Shown one piece after another: positions 30,901 to 45,900 of a DNA stretch of 64,000 nucleotides. The stretch's first letter is position 1, and each line of letters begins with the position of its first letter. Origin of the DNA: Rhea pennata. Lineage: Eukaryota > Chordata > Aves > Rheiformes > Rheidae. The DNA is taken from NCBI RefSeq assembly GCF_028389875.1, contig NC_084682.1, positions 5,528,001 through 5,592,000 on the forward strand, given 5' to 3'. A model generated the notes under the pieces. That model was not told where the DNA came from. It saw only the letters and a program-made list of their open reading frames with translations, and did no database searches. The translations under genes were made by a program, and so were the position numbers.

Positions 30901-33900
30901 GCGGCGGGGGCTGCCTGCGTGGAGGCACGTCCCCGCGGAAGGCTCTCGGCTGTGAAACCTGTCGGTTGTAGAGATTGCGAGGAAAGATACTTCGTCTCGT
31001 TGGAGTTGGATGCTGAACGCTTATTCTGGCTTTACGTGATTTGAGTTTTCTCAGCGTAATCTGCTGGATGAGATCTGTCAGAAGGGGAGGGGGAACAAAA
31101 CCTCTTCTGTCCTCCCCTCTTTCTCCAAGGAATAGTATTTCTGAGTTCTGTGGCTGATGCTTTTGGAGTGTGTTTATCAGGACTGTCAGGTTAATTCTAG
31201 CTTTAATTCGGTGTCCTGCTGTTATTTGCAGAAGGGGCCATCTCAGCATGTCCTTTTAATGAGACAATTGAAGAAAGTCCAAGGAAGCTGTTAGCAGAGA
31301 GCAAGGATCTTGACTAGGCCCAAGTTACGTACGTCATTTCTGAGCTGAAGATTGAGCTAGTAACTATTGCCGGTCATTTTACTGTAGAAACAGCAGCTGC
31401 TGAATTTGATGTCTGAGAATATTTTTATTAGGATATACCTTTGGGAAATTAATTCCAGATCTTTTCAGGAAGAGAGAGGTTAGCTGTCTTTAGAAAGGTC
31501 AAGAAATAACATAAGCAGCACGGACACTTTCATGAGGTTTGTTTGTGCACACACAATAGCTAAATCCTTTTGCATACCTGTACGTATAAGCACAGCAAAA
31601 AATCCCTCTGGAATCCTAATGCTTTAAATGCTTACTTTTGTGAGAACATTTGGACTGCCTTTCTTTATTCTCAGAAACGTGTGATGAGGATGTTGGAACT
31701 GCTGTAATATGTCAGCACTGTGATGGTAAATTCCTTCTCTTGAATGTGGAACAGGAAAGGGAATTATTAACTAACAGTACTGTACAGCAATCTTAACATA
31801 GTTTATGCCTGGATAGAAATGTGCAAATCCTTCATGTAATCTTTTCCAAGGGTTGCTTGAAGAAAGTGTCTTTTTCTTACCACAAATGTGATTTGCAGAA
31901 GCTTTTGTTAATCAGTTTCTCGTAATTCTCATTTCCTGCCAACAAAATTTGAAGCATCTTAACAGGGAAAACATGAACATTAAATACGAAAGTGTGAAGA
32001 AAAACACTCATAATGCAGAGACTTATTTGTCCGTTTTCAGTCCACTCAGTAAGCTAACTACTTACATACTTTTGGTTATGCAGCATATGATCTTCCAGAA
32101 TAGCCCCTTTGTGGGCTTACGATGCATATTTTATTCTCCTGTTGGTATTGTCTCTAACTCCTGGGTACATGTTTTAAGATAAATTGTAAATACAGTCTTG
32201 ATTACAGTTTTGGCATCGACAAGTTCAGTAATAATTTATTGCACTCACTTCTTGTGATGCTACTATGTTTCTTTATCACAATTGAAGTCTCAAAGTTTAT
32301 TTGAAAAACTTTCTACAACAATACTTTCACCCTTTTATTATAAAATGAATTTATATGTTTTCTTAATAGCTACAAGAGAGCACCCGCTTTCAGTAAGTAA
32401 GGTTAGGTTCCTGAGTGATGTCACTGAGTGATGTTCTACTACAGCGTCTGTGATGATTGAATAAATTTTACTAGACCTACTGGGCTTCATGGTTTTTATA
32501 TATGGTGTATAAAAGTCGTGTCTGATTTAGTTACTGATTGACAAAATTCTGTGCTACGTAGGCAATTGGGGAATATGGTTATAATAGTTCCTTCTTCCTT
32601 TCGATACATATGGTTTTGATCAGGCTTTTTCTCCCTGAATAATTTGCACTTGCTAGAGTCCAGAGCTTGTCATTTCAGGTGTGCAGGAAGCAGCAGAAGG
32701 GTACTGCATGAATTTCATGAAAAATAAACTTATGAAGAAGCCTCTGGGGGGAAAAAAATCATGGACTAAATTCAGTGGAGATTAATTCTTTCTGTCTTAA
32801 AAAAGAAGTGAAAATCATATTTGAGAGTCCAGATTACAGGATCATGTCACAGTGGACTGATCCTCACGTGATGCTCCTTGAACTGATGAAATAGGAAGGG
32901 CTCATACTGAATGAGGTCTGGAGAAAAAACCCAGCCACAACAGAAGGAAAGCAGTGGAGAATCAACTGTTCTGTAATTTTCAGTAGATGAAGATATGGAT
33001 GAAAGCAATGAAGAGTCAAGACAAAAAGAGAGTAAGGCTTGCAATAAATACAGGTTCTACAGTTTTCAGGGGAAAAAAGTCTCCATAAAAGAAAGGCTGT
33101 TTACATTGTAACTAATGCTTGCACTGTGTGGTTTTATATAATTGCTGAAGTAAAGAAATCAGAGAATTGACCCCTTTGGGGGGATTAGTAGGTATGGTCA
33201 CCTAGAGTTAGAATATTAGCTGATGAATAGGTTTCTAATATACGAGTATTACTTCAAATATTTTCAATATTCTCAACTATTTTAAGAAGCTGTATTGAGC
33301 TCAAGTCCAACCAGCCTGAGTGTCTAGAGAGAAAGGGTGCATATTATTGGAACAAGAATTAAGCAAAAATAGATAAATTTGACAGAGTGGATGACACGGG
33401 AAAGATGATTGCTGAAAGATGCTGGCACGTTCTCAGTGCCTTCATGTTTGGCATATATTTTATTTGTTATGTTACATGGCTTTTGAAGTGTAAAAAAAAA
33501 ACCCTCATTTTCTACTGAGATAAAAGAAAAAGCAGGTGCATAAATTCTCATAAGAATCTCTTCTGCTTATTATTGATGTTAAATAGCAACCTTGCTTATG
33601 ATACCACCTCCGTTATTTTGTGAATTTCTTAATTGAATAAATAATGTACCATTTAATAAGATCATATTTTTGATTCCCCTTTCACTTTGTATTGCAAAGA
33701 GTTTCACAATTTTTCTGCTTTAGCGCAGCCTGAATTGCTGTTTTTGTTAACAGCATTAAAAGTACCAGAGACTTTGCATGTGGTATTGCTTTTTTACACC
33801 TGCAAAATTAAGGAACCTTTACATTTTCCTTTATTGAATTCTTGCCTTAAATTAAGTTTTATTTTTATTTGTTTCAAGTTGTCCTCTGATACATATACTA

Positions 33901-36900
33901 CTTTTTTAAAAAACCTACATTTGCTTCTGAGAACTGTTACCAGAGATCAAATTCAAGAATTGAAGTAAGGATTTTGTCAAGGGCTGAAGTATCTGTATTT
34001 CCCAGAAATACAGACTGCTGTGAAACGTGTACAAGCCTTAGCTTGTATTCTCAGCTGCACATACTGAAATGCCTGGATGTGTGATAGAAACTCTTTTATT
34101 TGTTTCCTGCCGAGTGCTATGCTTTTCTCTTTCACTTTGTTTTTTCCATTCTTATTTATGCTTCTCTGTTTTTGACCTTCACTCGCTACAGGCCAGCACG
34201 TGGAGGTGAGGAGAGGAAGAGGTGCAGGTTGTTGCGCAGGCTGCCTCCATCCCAAAGCTAGCCGTTGGTCTGTAGCTGGAACGTTTTGCATCCTGTGGCA
34301 CTTGCTTGCATCTGTAGAAACTTAACTTTAATAGTGTAGATTGGTGATGAAACCATGTCTGTTTTGTATTAAATTGGGTAATTTTGAGGTTTCTGGGACT
34401 TACAGAATTGCCATAAACACCACCGAGAACTTAGCCAAAGTCTGATCTTGCTTCATTTATTTAACAGATAAATGGTATTTTAAAATAATTCAATTCAGAG
34501 CATATTTTTCTAAAAAGACAGTAGTTGACTAAAATCCTGCACCCAACAATTTAGTAATGGATTTCCAGTCACTCAGTAGCATTGGATACTGTAACCGAGG
34601 CCTGTTGATGCCTCCGAGTTTGCTTATGGGGTAAGGTACCACTGCAGATGAGCGATGGCTTCAGTTTTGTGTATCAGTAATGAACTGCATCCCTCCACTG
34701 CTTCCAGTTTCATCATTCTAAAGTTTCTTCAAAGCGGAAGGTTAAGTGAGTAGTTGGAAGTTTGTATCCTAATGTGGTGTGCCACATACCTTTTTTCCCA
34801 TTCTATTTTGAAACTTTTCTATGTTAAAGTCTTAATTATGAAGTCCTTTATGTGAGCAATTTTTGGATTTTTTTTCTTTAATGGCAGGCCATTAGTTTGA
34901 ATATGAGTGCTAAAATAAATTTGTTACACTATTCTTTTTTTTTTTTTTTTTAATTTGTTCAAAAAAACACTTGTTTTCCAAATGCTGATTTAGATACTGA
35001 GGGGTAGAGTTACTAAAAATGTGTTCTGCTGATTGCGATCAAGGAAAGTTACTTTTAACTTTGTCCAAAGATTTTTCCAATGGACATATTATTCTTCAAA
35101 TACTAAAGTTATTATCTGAAATAGGTAGAGCTTGGCCTCATTTTGTCTTCACTTAATTGAATTTGGCTTTAACAGAGATCGGTGTGTTCTTCAACCACCT
35201 CTTCTCATGTTTTTAGTCATTTGATTTAAATGAACGCTTTAAAAACAAAAACTGACCGTGGCCTATGGTTGATTAAGTTTTGTAGGCTCTATAGACAGAT
35301 TTTCGTAGCTCAGTACATTGTATCTGCTTGTTTCCTCATGCCACAATTCTCATTTTGTATTTAGTATATTGTTGCTAAAATTATTCTCCTGTTGTTGTGC
35401 TCAGGAATTACGACTAGTTTACATAGTCCCAATACTTAACTTGTTTATTTTGCATTTGGAAATTAGTCCAAGTTCCCAGAGTTTGTGAAGAAAATTGTGT
35501 TATTTTGTTATTGGAGTAATTTCTCAAGAAGATAATTTGATAGATAAAATCTGAATAAAACTAGTGTAGTTTACTTGATTTGAGGTGTATTGGGATGAAA
35601 ATTGGGAGAGATTTTTATTATACAAATCACATACAACAATTCACTCAAGTTAAGACACAAAATTTTCTGGATGCAAAAGCCAGTGTGGTGCTTTGGAATA
35701 TATAGAACAGTTGATTTGAGCTTCTGGACTTATTTCTTTATTTATGGATAACTAAACTGCTCCAAGCTCTTAAACAGATTCATTTATAGATATACTATTG
35801 GGAAATATATTATAAAACTTTTTCTGTAAAATGTAACACATCTGAGACAAACCTTTAAGCAAAATTTTATTGAATTAGAATTAATCATAGATCCTGCAGA
35901 TCTCACAGATTCAGTAAGAGAAGTCTAAGTCTTTAGCATGTTTAGTTTGCAATCTACATGAAATGAGTGAGTGCTTTTTAATTTATTATGATGTCTCTAG
36001 TAACATAATGAAGAAAAGGTGAACCATGAAAGTGAAGCTATTTTTAGTATTTGTTAAAAAGTCCAAAAATGATCTACCAAATGATGTGCTGCTGACGTAT
36101 GTAGTACAGACAGCCCAATTAAGATGCTGTATATTGTTTCCAGCAGGATTCTGATTGTTTCTAATTTGGGAACCATGTGAGAGCAAGTGGAAATAGGTGA
36201 AATGACGTACTTTGCTATTCATAGTGGATCTTTTATTGAGTTGTTTTCTGTAATATTGCTTCTCACGTATCTCTGTTTTATCCTGAGACAGGTAAAACAC
36301 TTCAGTATTTTCTTTTTCCTTTGCCTCACAAGTAGGATGGTAACCTGGTTCAACCTTGCCCAGGTAATTTCTTATGTGGCTGATGAGGGGTTCCTGGCAG
36401 AGAGGAATGGTTTACCACCATATATAGGGTACAGGGCAGTGAATAAATTAAAAAGAAAAAAAGTATTTTTACTTACTCTTGTTAGTACACATATTACATA
36501 ATTCAGTAATCAGTTCTATGAATTGTTTTTCATTCCCTACTCCTAGTATATTAGAGCATCCTTTGCTGTGTCTTGTTAACCATGTTCTTGCTTTCATTCT
36601 GTTAAATTTTGAGCATGAATTTTAAATGACTTGCATATCACAGCCCTGCCCTTTCCTGAGACTGTTGTGTATTGCCACTTTTTTGTTCCCCTCTGAAGCC
36701 AGGGTCTGCATACCAAATGCTTTGAAAAGTGTTGTACAATTATTGTCTCAAGCCAATACCATAAATACATTTTGAAATTCTGTTGGATAGAAAGCATCTT
36801 ATCAACCACTTTCAAAAAAACCAACACAGATGCTTCCACTCTCCAAAATAAACTTCCTCTTCTAATCTTTTTAAAATATGGAGTAGAAAAAAACATACAT

Positions 36901-39900
36901 ATTTGACATTTGGAAAGGAGTCCTTCACGCTTAGTTTGTGATTCCTCTGTGCAGCAAAGTCATCGGTGTTAATCCATCCTTTTGTCCGTCACTGGTTTTC
37001 TTAGATTTGGTCTTCTAAGTTGGAACAATCTTGAAGTGCCTTTTTTTTCTGCTGGTAATTACTGGAAGGTACATTGAACGCATTCTCCACTTCATGATTA
37101 CAAATGAAGCCTAACACTGGGGCTGTAATAGAGCTGACTTGTATCAGTTGTAATTAGCCTGCTTCTTTTGTGTTTACTTTTTATTTCTTCAGTTTCAAGA
37201 GGTAAATGAGGACTGTGAAGGTAAAGCCTTGTGCTTTTCTGAGAATGGAGACAGTTAGGGCTAAGCATAGAATGCTCTGGCTGCAGTGTGGACAGGGACA
37301 CTTGGTTGTTTGCTTGCTTACCGCTATCTTCCAGTTCACCAGTCTATTGTGTTTTTTTCTTTTTAATTTAATTTCAAGAGCTCCTGGAAAGTCTTCAGCT
37401 ATTACTGATATTTTAGAATGGGTAATGTGTTCCTAGAGCTTCTAATTCATGCATTCTTTGACTTTAAATTGTTCACAGCTATGCTGAGCATTTGTGAATG
37501 AATGTAGAGGAGAAAAAAGCAGAGTAGGCAAGGGAAAACGACTCTTCCCAGTTCCTTTTTTCCTGGTCACATCATTAGTTGATTTTGGTTTTTCTCTCTG
37601 TGGACTCTCTAGTGTTTAAATTTAGAAACAGCTTATTTTGGAACAAGTCACTCTTAAGATACTTTCCAGAAGATTTGTTTGTAATTTAATCCCATTCAGT
37701 TTTGGTGGTATGCTGCTCTGATCTACGTTTAGATCATTTTGCAAGAATTCAGGTGGTTGTTTCACCATATATTTCTCCCAATATTTTCTGGAAATTTGGG
37801 TGTTTTTTTTTTTCCAGTCAAAACTGCAGCAGTGTTTGTGGAGCCTTTTATACCTTTTCTAATCCATGTTTCTATTCATTGACAAGGTAGTAATTTTAGA
37901 ATTGTTATTTTGTTAACGTGACTTTCTAAAATATAACTTGAATTTCTGTGATAGAGCTCAGTAGTGCTTGTTAAATGCTCTTGAAATGGAATACATTTGG
38001 TTGAAAGATTAGTATGAACAATATTTACATTTTTGGTGTATTTTCTTTCATATTTGGTATTCATTTTCACCACCATTTTATAGTTCAGGACATCTTTTCG
38101 CATGCAGATTATCAATGAGCAAAGTTGCAGGTGAAAGACAGAAGAAGAGATTTCTCAATGTGATGTGTGACACATATTTCAGCCACTTAAATTTAAAAGA
38201 GGACAGGAAAGAATTAAGATTTTACATACTTCCATCTAGTGTGCATGGGAGAAATTGCATCTACTGTTAAATCCCAACCATTCTTCTAGCAGTTCCAGTC
38301 TAGCAAAGATCATATCACGTTAGTCGTTGTTAATCAGCTGTTGTTGAGGACTTGTGTAGTATTCGAGGGCTGACAGATCTTAAGTCTAAGTATTTATGTC
38401 TTGGTAGCTCTGTGATGTCCATAAAATGGTGATGCACTAAGATTAAGAAAAATCACCTTTCATTGTGTAGGGTTTATATTCTAGTTGAGTATGTTCTGCT
38501 CTATTTTCTTGTCATTCTGTGCTAGAATTTGAGCTACTTGATTTATGAATTATTGCTGTTGAGGTAAAATTAAAGTGACTGTTCAGTTATTTAATAGCCA
38601 ATTAATTTTGATTTTTTTTCAGATGTAATAAACTGCATAAAACCCAGTCTGTGGATGAAAGTTAGATCTAAAAATGTTTTGTGTTTAATTTCTTTCGTAA
38701 ACTATGCTTTACACCGCTTGACTTGCCAAATAAAAATCCATTACAGCCTCCCAGCAGTGAGGTTAGATGTTAAAATTTACTGTGACTGAAAATGAAATAT
38801 TGTGATGTTTTTGATGATCTTACACGAACCTTTAGAGATGACTGCTTGTTGGAGAATGTATTAGGCTCTGGTAAAGGAATTTCTCTCATTTGCAACTTTT
38901 TGAACATGTAGGTTTTTTTACTAACCTTTGTTAACTTTCAAAGAGAGAAGCAACAGTTCTTCTGGGAATAATGTTTTCCAAACTGTGGGTTGTCTTGTCT
39001 TAAAGGATCAGCATTTCTAGTAGTTGAGTTTCCAGTTGCAGAATGTGCTAATTACTGTGAGGTCCCCTGCTTACCAGGGCCAATCAGGCTGAGAAACTTT
39101 GAGAAATGCTGCCCTGGAAGCTTGAGCAGTGCACACAAGAAAGTGATCTGTTATGTTTATTGTATAGCATTAGAGAGCCGAGTTCATTCTTAATGATCCA
39201 ATGGGGCATGGACTCGCTGAAATGCTAATGATATCAGAAAATACTCTCTGAAGTCCTACAATCCTCTATTGTATTAGTGCTAAATACAACAAATGAAGAC
39301 TGAATAGGTACTTTTCATCATGTGTAACAATTAAAATGCATCTCTTGACTGTAACATTTCTTATTAAGGGAAATTACAATGCCAGTCTCAGTTTTATTTT
39401 TACAATTTAACAGTATATATATGTCTTCTGTGGGTTGGGGGGCTTTGGTAGTTGAGACTATTTCAATATTAAAGATCTGTTTTACCTTATTTTTTATTAT
39501 AAATAAATTGGGTATTGATGCAGATACATTTTTATTGCTAACTAGACAAGCTCTCCCTAGTCAGCTCTCAGATTTGTAGTGTCTGTTTTTGTCAAGATCA
39601 CATAAGTTTGGAGAAAATGACTTGGTTTCAAAGGCTTAGAAAAAATAGTTTTTTTGTGTGTAGATGGTATAGAAAAGATAATATATAGAGCAGATATTTG
39701 TATAAAGAACCCTATATTTGTATCAGAATCTGAATCTTCAATATAGCAATAATACCGAGATTTATATTACTGTTATACAAGCCTGTTTTTTCAGTAGAGA
39801 GAATTAATTGCAAAGTGTAGAGCAAACTCGTCCTTCAGCCATCCAGATGTGTCAAAATGAACATTAATCAGGTGAAGCTTCCTATTGTTCCTCATTTATG

Positions 39901-42900
39901 ATGCCGTGATGAATGCCTGGGACTGGCATTTGATGGTCAGAGTTCTTCTACTGTCTCCGTTGCTGGCTAACTATGTTAGACAAGTGACTTTGGGTGTGAT
40001 GAAGGCCTCTGTTGTTCTCAGCAAGGCAGAATCACAGAAGGAAACGAAACCTGATTTCCGTCCTTCCAAACCTGTGCTTTGAGGTGTGTGAGATTTGGTG
40101 TGCTCTGCTTTGCATGCGACTGTCCCATGCATCTTTCTGTGGCACTCTGCAGCTGTCCAGCATGGTAGCTCAGAGGTCTATTACCTGATTAATATTGGAG
40201 AATGCTTTGAGATTTTGGATGAAAAATGGTAAGTGGTGCAGCACAAGAGTGTGAGAATCCTTGGCTTTTTGAAGGGAATTAGAAATGGTACTAGCATTTG
40301 TGGCTACTCACTCCTTTATCAAATGTTTTTATAAAATGCTTTAATGGTGTGTGTAGAAGAAATTCTGATAGTTGCATTAATTCTAAACAAATATTTGCTA
40401 AACAACATTAATGGATTCAAAATGTTTTTGAAAATACTTATTAGTCCTTCAGGATCGTTTGGTGAAGGGAGTCTGTCTCGATGGGGGGCTGCCATTTTAA
40501 TGCTTCCCAGCAGGAGACCTATTTTGATAATGCAAATTAGGTTGGAAAAAGTAGGCTAAGCCATTAAAAAGTATGAGAGATCATGAAATTTTAAAATTTT
40601 AAGGTGACTGTTTTTCTAGTTATTAACATTTTTGTTATCACAGTTTAAGTATATGTCACTTTATTTTCCTTAATTCTGACTACCTCATTCCTTAATTCTG
40701 ACAACCTCCATGTCATTTGCCTTTGCATCCACTGCTCAAGATGGAAGCCTATGGTCCATTTGTTGTTTTATCACTAGTAAGGTGCTCGGAAATGTTTCAA
40801 TGTGTTGTTGTATAATTAGAAATGCAGATCTAGGCTTTTTATTACACTGTGGTTAATTTTTTCTGTTCTGTTAGCATTAATAGTGACTGAAGGTCAAACT
40901 TCTCTTATGTAAACTCAGGATATTTGCAGGATGCTTATTGGCAAGATGATTAATTCTGGCAGTCAGAAAGGGATGTACATGCAAATGAATGAAGATCAGA
41001 GTCAGCACCCAGAAGACTGGATCTCGAGTGGGAAGGCACTGGGATTTTCTTCAGGATGAACTGTTTATGGACTCCACCTTTCTTTTGAGTTTCTGGCTAG
41101 TAGCAATCCTTCCCAAGGCTATTGGAGAGGAGATTCTGCAATTCCGGGTTTTCTCCCAGAATCTTTTGAAATGCAGCAAGAGGGGACTTCTCCACCCACC
41201 GCTGAGCAAGGAGGGGAGGCCTTCTCCTGCCCTGTCCTCTCGCAGCCTTTGGCTTTCAGAGCAAGGACAAGGAAAGGGAGCAGCTCTCAGGAACCGAAGC
41301 CTTCCTGGAGTATGCTTTCAGGTGTAGTTACACTCTCACGAGCTTTCTACCTGTGTGTTTGACGGTCAGAGCCTGGTGGCATGCTTGCCTCCAGTTGCCA
41401 TGGTGTCTGTGGAACGGCTCGGCATGCCGCTGTGCCACGCACCGGTGCTGGCAGCCCCGCTTCCTGAGTGGGGGTCGCAGCTTGCCAGCAGAGTTGGGGA
41501 GAGCCTGGGCTTACCACTTGAGTATTGCTTTTCTCTACAGTAGTGGAGCCAGTAAATCACTGTGCTGCCAAAAAACAGCAACTCCGGAGCACAGTGGCCA
41601 TCCCCCTGTCGCACAGCGATAAGGAGGCCTGCCTTCATCCAGGGGGGACCCTGAAGCCTGTTGCGGGGCGGGCAGGTGCTGGGCAGTGCTAACAAATAGC
41701 CGGGGCAGGCCTGCCCGGGGCCCGCTGCCAGGAGTCAACCACCTCCCAGCTCTCAAGCACCGGCTGCTTTGCAGCGGGGTGACCCGCCGCTGCCGGAACC
41801 CGTCCGCAGCGAGGATGTGGAGCGCTGGGCCCCAGCGGGGCTGCGTGCGCCCCGCACGACCGCTGCTCGGCTGCCAGCAGAAATCCTGCAGCCTGGCATT
41901 TTCTCTTGCATCCTGCTCCTCCGGGCAATGATAACGTCGGCAATATAACTGTCTCGGTGCCTGCCAGCTCACGAATTTCATTTAATCCTATTAATTTTTA
42001 ATAGAAAATTAATATTAAACTAGTGTACTTCTAACATGACTTTTCCTATGTGTAGAAAGTCTCCTGATTTGTTTTTACTTTGGAGGAAAAGGGTAGACAT
42101 CGTATCCTACAGGACCTAGATGCTCCTGTCTGAACCTGGTTTGACAGCTGAAATGGAGCAGGATTTGGAGCTAGGGAGAAATGTCTTTTTAACTGTAGGG
42201 CTGTCACCTTCAGCAAATACAGCAGTAATGCCCAATCTGCTTTAATGATGACAAATTCTGGATAGATTTGAAATGTATATCTCTAAAAGTAGTGCTTTGC
42301 AATCAGTTGTGCATGTGCCATGCTGGTTTTATAAGCTTAGGGAAACAAGATTTCCAGCTAAATACATGAAACAGGTATATTGTATGTTGATTAGCGTAGA
42401 GCTGACCAAACTAATGTCTAGTGGAAAATGCGAAGAGTTGAACATCGGTTTTGTAAGGACTTTAGTAAAGTGATTCAGAGTTTATTTTAGTGAAAAAGCA
42501 TATTTTTAATTATCGTTTTAATTAGTAGTTGATAATGCAGGGTTGTGCTAGAGATCGGGAGTTTACCGCCGCCTCATCTTTGGTACAGTTTATGTTCTGT
42601 GGCCTCTAAAATGGTGAACTTGAAACAGGAGGATCTGTTCTGGGAGTCGATGATATCTTTCGCTAAGATAAGTTCTGGGAAAGAAGCTGCATTCCTTAGC
42701 TCTTGCAAACATTTTTAATTGTTTTTTTTCTCACAACCTTAGTCTGATATTATCTTGTAAGTAATCGTTGCGTCATATTTGCTTTATTCTCTCTACTGGG
42801 AAATCAGCTAATTGCTTTTACTTTTTAATGGGTAGTGTTTGGGAAGCCTGTTAACTCTGAAATGTAGATGAGCAGCGCAGCAACTATTCCACACTGTGGT

Positions 42901-45900
42901 TTTTTTCAAGCTTTTCTGAAGTTTTGAGATGCAGTAAGTAGGAGAAGGGAGGCACAGATGGTTGGCACTTACTCTTGGATTGGGTAGTAGCCACAAAGTT
43001 ACTCAGTATTTTAGACTTTCTCATAACAGAAAAACTACCAGTTCTGGTGTGCCTTGTATATAGGTATATCTATGGGAATATTTAGCCGGACTTTCCTTAT
43101 GAAGTAGTATTATATGATATTAATTATTCATGATCAGTTTAATTCTTCTTTCTTGCATATTTAATTGTAATAGCATGTTGTTTGTCACAGTGATTTCCCA
43201 GAAGATCTGTACACCAAAGGAAGATAATTCAGGTATATAGTCTTAAATATGTCCATGCTAATCTTTGTTGTTTAACTTGGGAGCAGAGTAGGATATTATC
43301 AGATGTGTCTGGTGGAGAAAGAGCTATGCAAAATCATGATTTCACCTAATCTTTTCAGCTAAATTTTTCAAGCTGAAATAGCTAGTTTGACTTTAGTTGA
43401 TGATGCTTACGTTCTACCTTGCTTATTTTATGAGCAAATGCTTAATAGAAGGGAGGACGTGACATTTGTTTTCTTCTCTGAGGGGCTAAATCTTTATCAA
43501 AGATTTCAGAAGTACAAATCAATTTCTTTTGGAAGTTGAAAGAAAGGAATAAGATTTTTATTGATTTCTCCCCCCTCCTGGTGATCAGAATAGCAGTGCC
43601 AAATGTTTGTGCGATTAAGATTTTTTCCTTTTTTGAAGATAGGCTCTTAGTGCTCCGTGTAAGAAAATATTGGAGACATAGGAACTGCAAATGCATTCAC
43701 AATTTGATTTGCATTATCACAGTTCTAGAGCTGTTTCAAGCTTGTAAAGCACTTGATGAAACCAAATCCCTTGTGTTTAGAGAGCAGGATTGTTCTCTGA
43801 GATTTGCTGTAGGAGTCTAAACTTCTGAAAAATCTGTTTACAATGCGTCTGAAACAGAGGCTAGAGGACACAGTAGAGACTGTTATCTGTTTACTGCTCA
43901 GATAAGGAGGAGGAATAGATTGCTGGCCTGTTCCTGAACTCTGCTTAATGAATGGTTGCTAGGCAAATTGCATCTCAATCAGTTTAATCCTCAAGATGTC
44001 ATTTACAGGTCTGCTCTTTGTGAGGGCCAGAACTATGCGCTTTCAAACTGTACAGGCCAGAAATTGCTAGCAAAGCAGCTTAGAATAGCAGTTCAAAAAT
44101 TCAGTGTACATGTGTTGCTGCGTGGCCCAGTTTAAAGCTCCTGTTGTCATAGGGCCATCATTTCACGGGCAAGTACTAGATTAGATGTTCAATGATAGAT
44201 AGGAGACAGCAGCATCATTAGCGCCTTTTCTGGATCAGCATGGCATATATCGTAACTTTTTGGCATGGGATTAACATGAAAGAAAACATTTCCAAATGGG
44301 GACTGCACTGCTGTCTTGTTGAAAGGTATTTATTTTTGACTGATTTGGCTCACAGTCCAGTGTGATTTTTGGGGGTGTATGTGTGGGGGTGTATGTTTGA
44401 TTTTTTTGACAAACAGTTGAAACCGAGAGATGCTATTACCTGACACAGGACAGAAAACTAGAACTTGACCTCAGTGACGTATCCCTAAACTAAAAAACAA
44501 ATGGTTGGGAGAGAGCATAGGTTGGTTACATAAAATCTTCAGTCTGTCTCTAAAGTAGTGGACTTTCTCCTTCAGAACCAATGGAGAACCAATTAAATGC
44601 ACATGTAGGTATGTGTTATTTAAATATATTGGGCTCATGATTTAGTCCAAAGGAAGAAGTTTCCTAACATGGTTAAGCTTTAATGGTCTTTGTAAAGAAA
44701 GATAACAACATACTTGTTTTTATTGGTTTCTTGTGACAGAGATTAATTTTACTGCAATAAGAACATTGTTCTTTGCATGGCTACACCTTCCTTTAATTTG
44801 AAATTTACCATCTTTAAGCCATCTGTAGCGTGGCAGTAAACACTGTAAATTCAAACTGGAAAAGGCTGGACTTGTTGAATTGCTGAAGACGCTTTAGAGC
44901 TGTTTGTGGTTGTGATTTGTGTGTTAGTTATTAACAGTGCACATGAAAGTGTAGTATGTGAACTTTTCAGAGCTTGCATAGTTTGGATGTATGCTACTTT
45001 TGTATTATTCAAAATACTATTACAATTTTAGTAAAATGTTGTATTAATATGTGGCTTCTTTTAATAAAGTATGTGCAGAATATTCTACCATAGTCACCTG
45101 CAAAATGACAGTGGTGCTTACATCTTTACACTGTGGATAGGAAGAGGACTGTTGAACAGAAGACGACTTTGTGATCAGAGAGTGCTTTTCATGCAAATGA
45201 AGATTTTATTACAAGCTGCTGAATCAGGGGCTTGTGTAGAGAGTACAGCACAGAAGTGATACGATCACTCTGTCATAGCTTGAAATTTTGCCCAGGGTGT
45301 CTTTCAGATCACCGAAACAGGCAAGAAACATTTTTTTAAGGGCATTGCAGTAACTGATATAATATTTGGGGAGCGGGGGGTATTTTTTTTTCCTTTGTGA
45401 TGCTGTCTATCTGCAGGATCTGCCCATGTCAACAGCCTTTATTTCAAATCAGTGAGGAACTGGAATGTGTAAGCATGTGGGGCAACAAAGTCCTAAAAAC
45501 CCCTGTTCCTGATGGGATCCTGGTTCTGCTCCTGCCTGAATGGATACAGAATCTCATCTTTCTTGCAAGCTGGGAGCTGTTAGCATTGATTGTCTGTCCT
45601 TTCAGCTGGGATGGTCCCTGTGGCCTGTTACTGAGTCATCCAGAGGCTCTGTACACTCTCTTCCTGTCACATGGCTGTGTTTTCCTGCAAAGAGAACCCG
45701 TCCAGGATTGGCTCCTTCTGCTCCTTTTGTCTTTATTAGTTAATATTGTCTTCCCTACTTCCTTCTTTCATGCTGAGAAGCAGTTTGGTTTAATGAGGAC
45801 TGTTGTTGCCAGCAAGTGAATGTACATGTGTAGTTACATAGGTATCTAAATCTTCCTCTGCAGATGGGTAGTATTCAGCATCCTAATGTGACCTTGTTAA

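Noticed and set aside
38970-39130. Segment beginning CCAAACTGTGGGTTG resembling hAT-type DNA transposon relics
   Set aside because: Only a short stretch resembles the remembered consensus; too weak to call.
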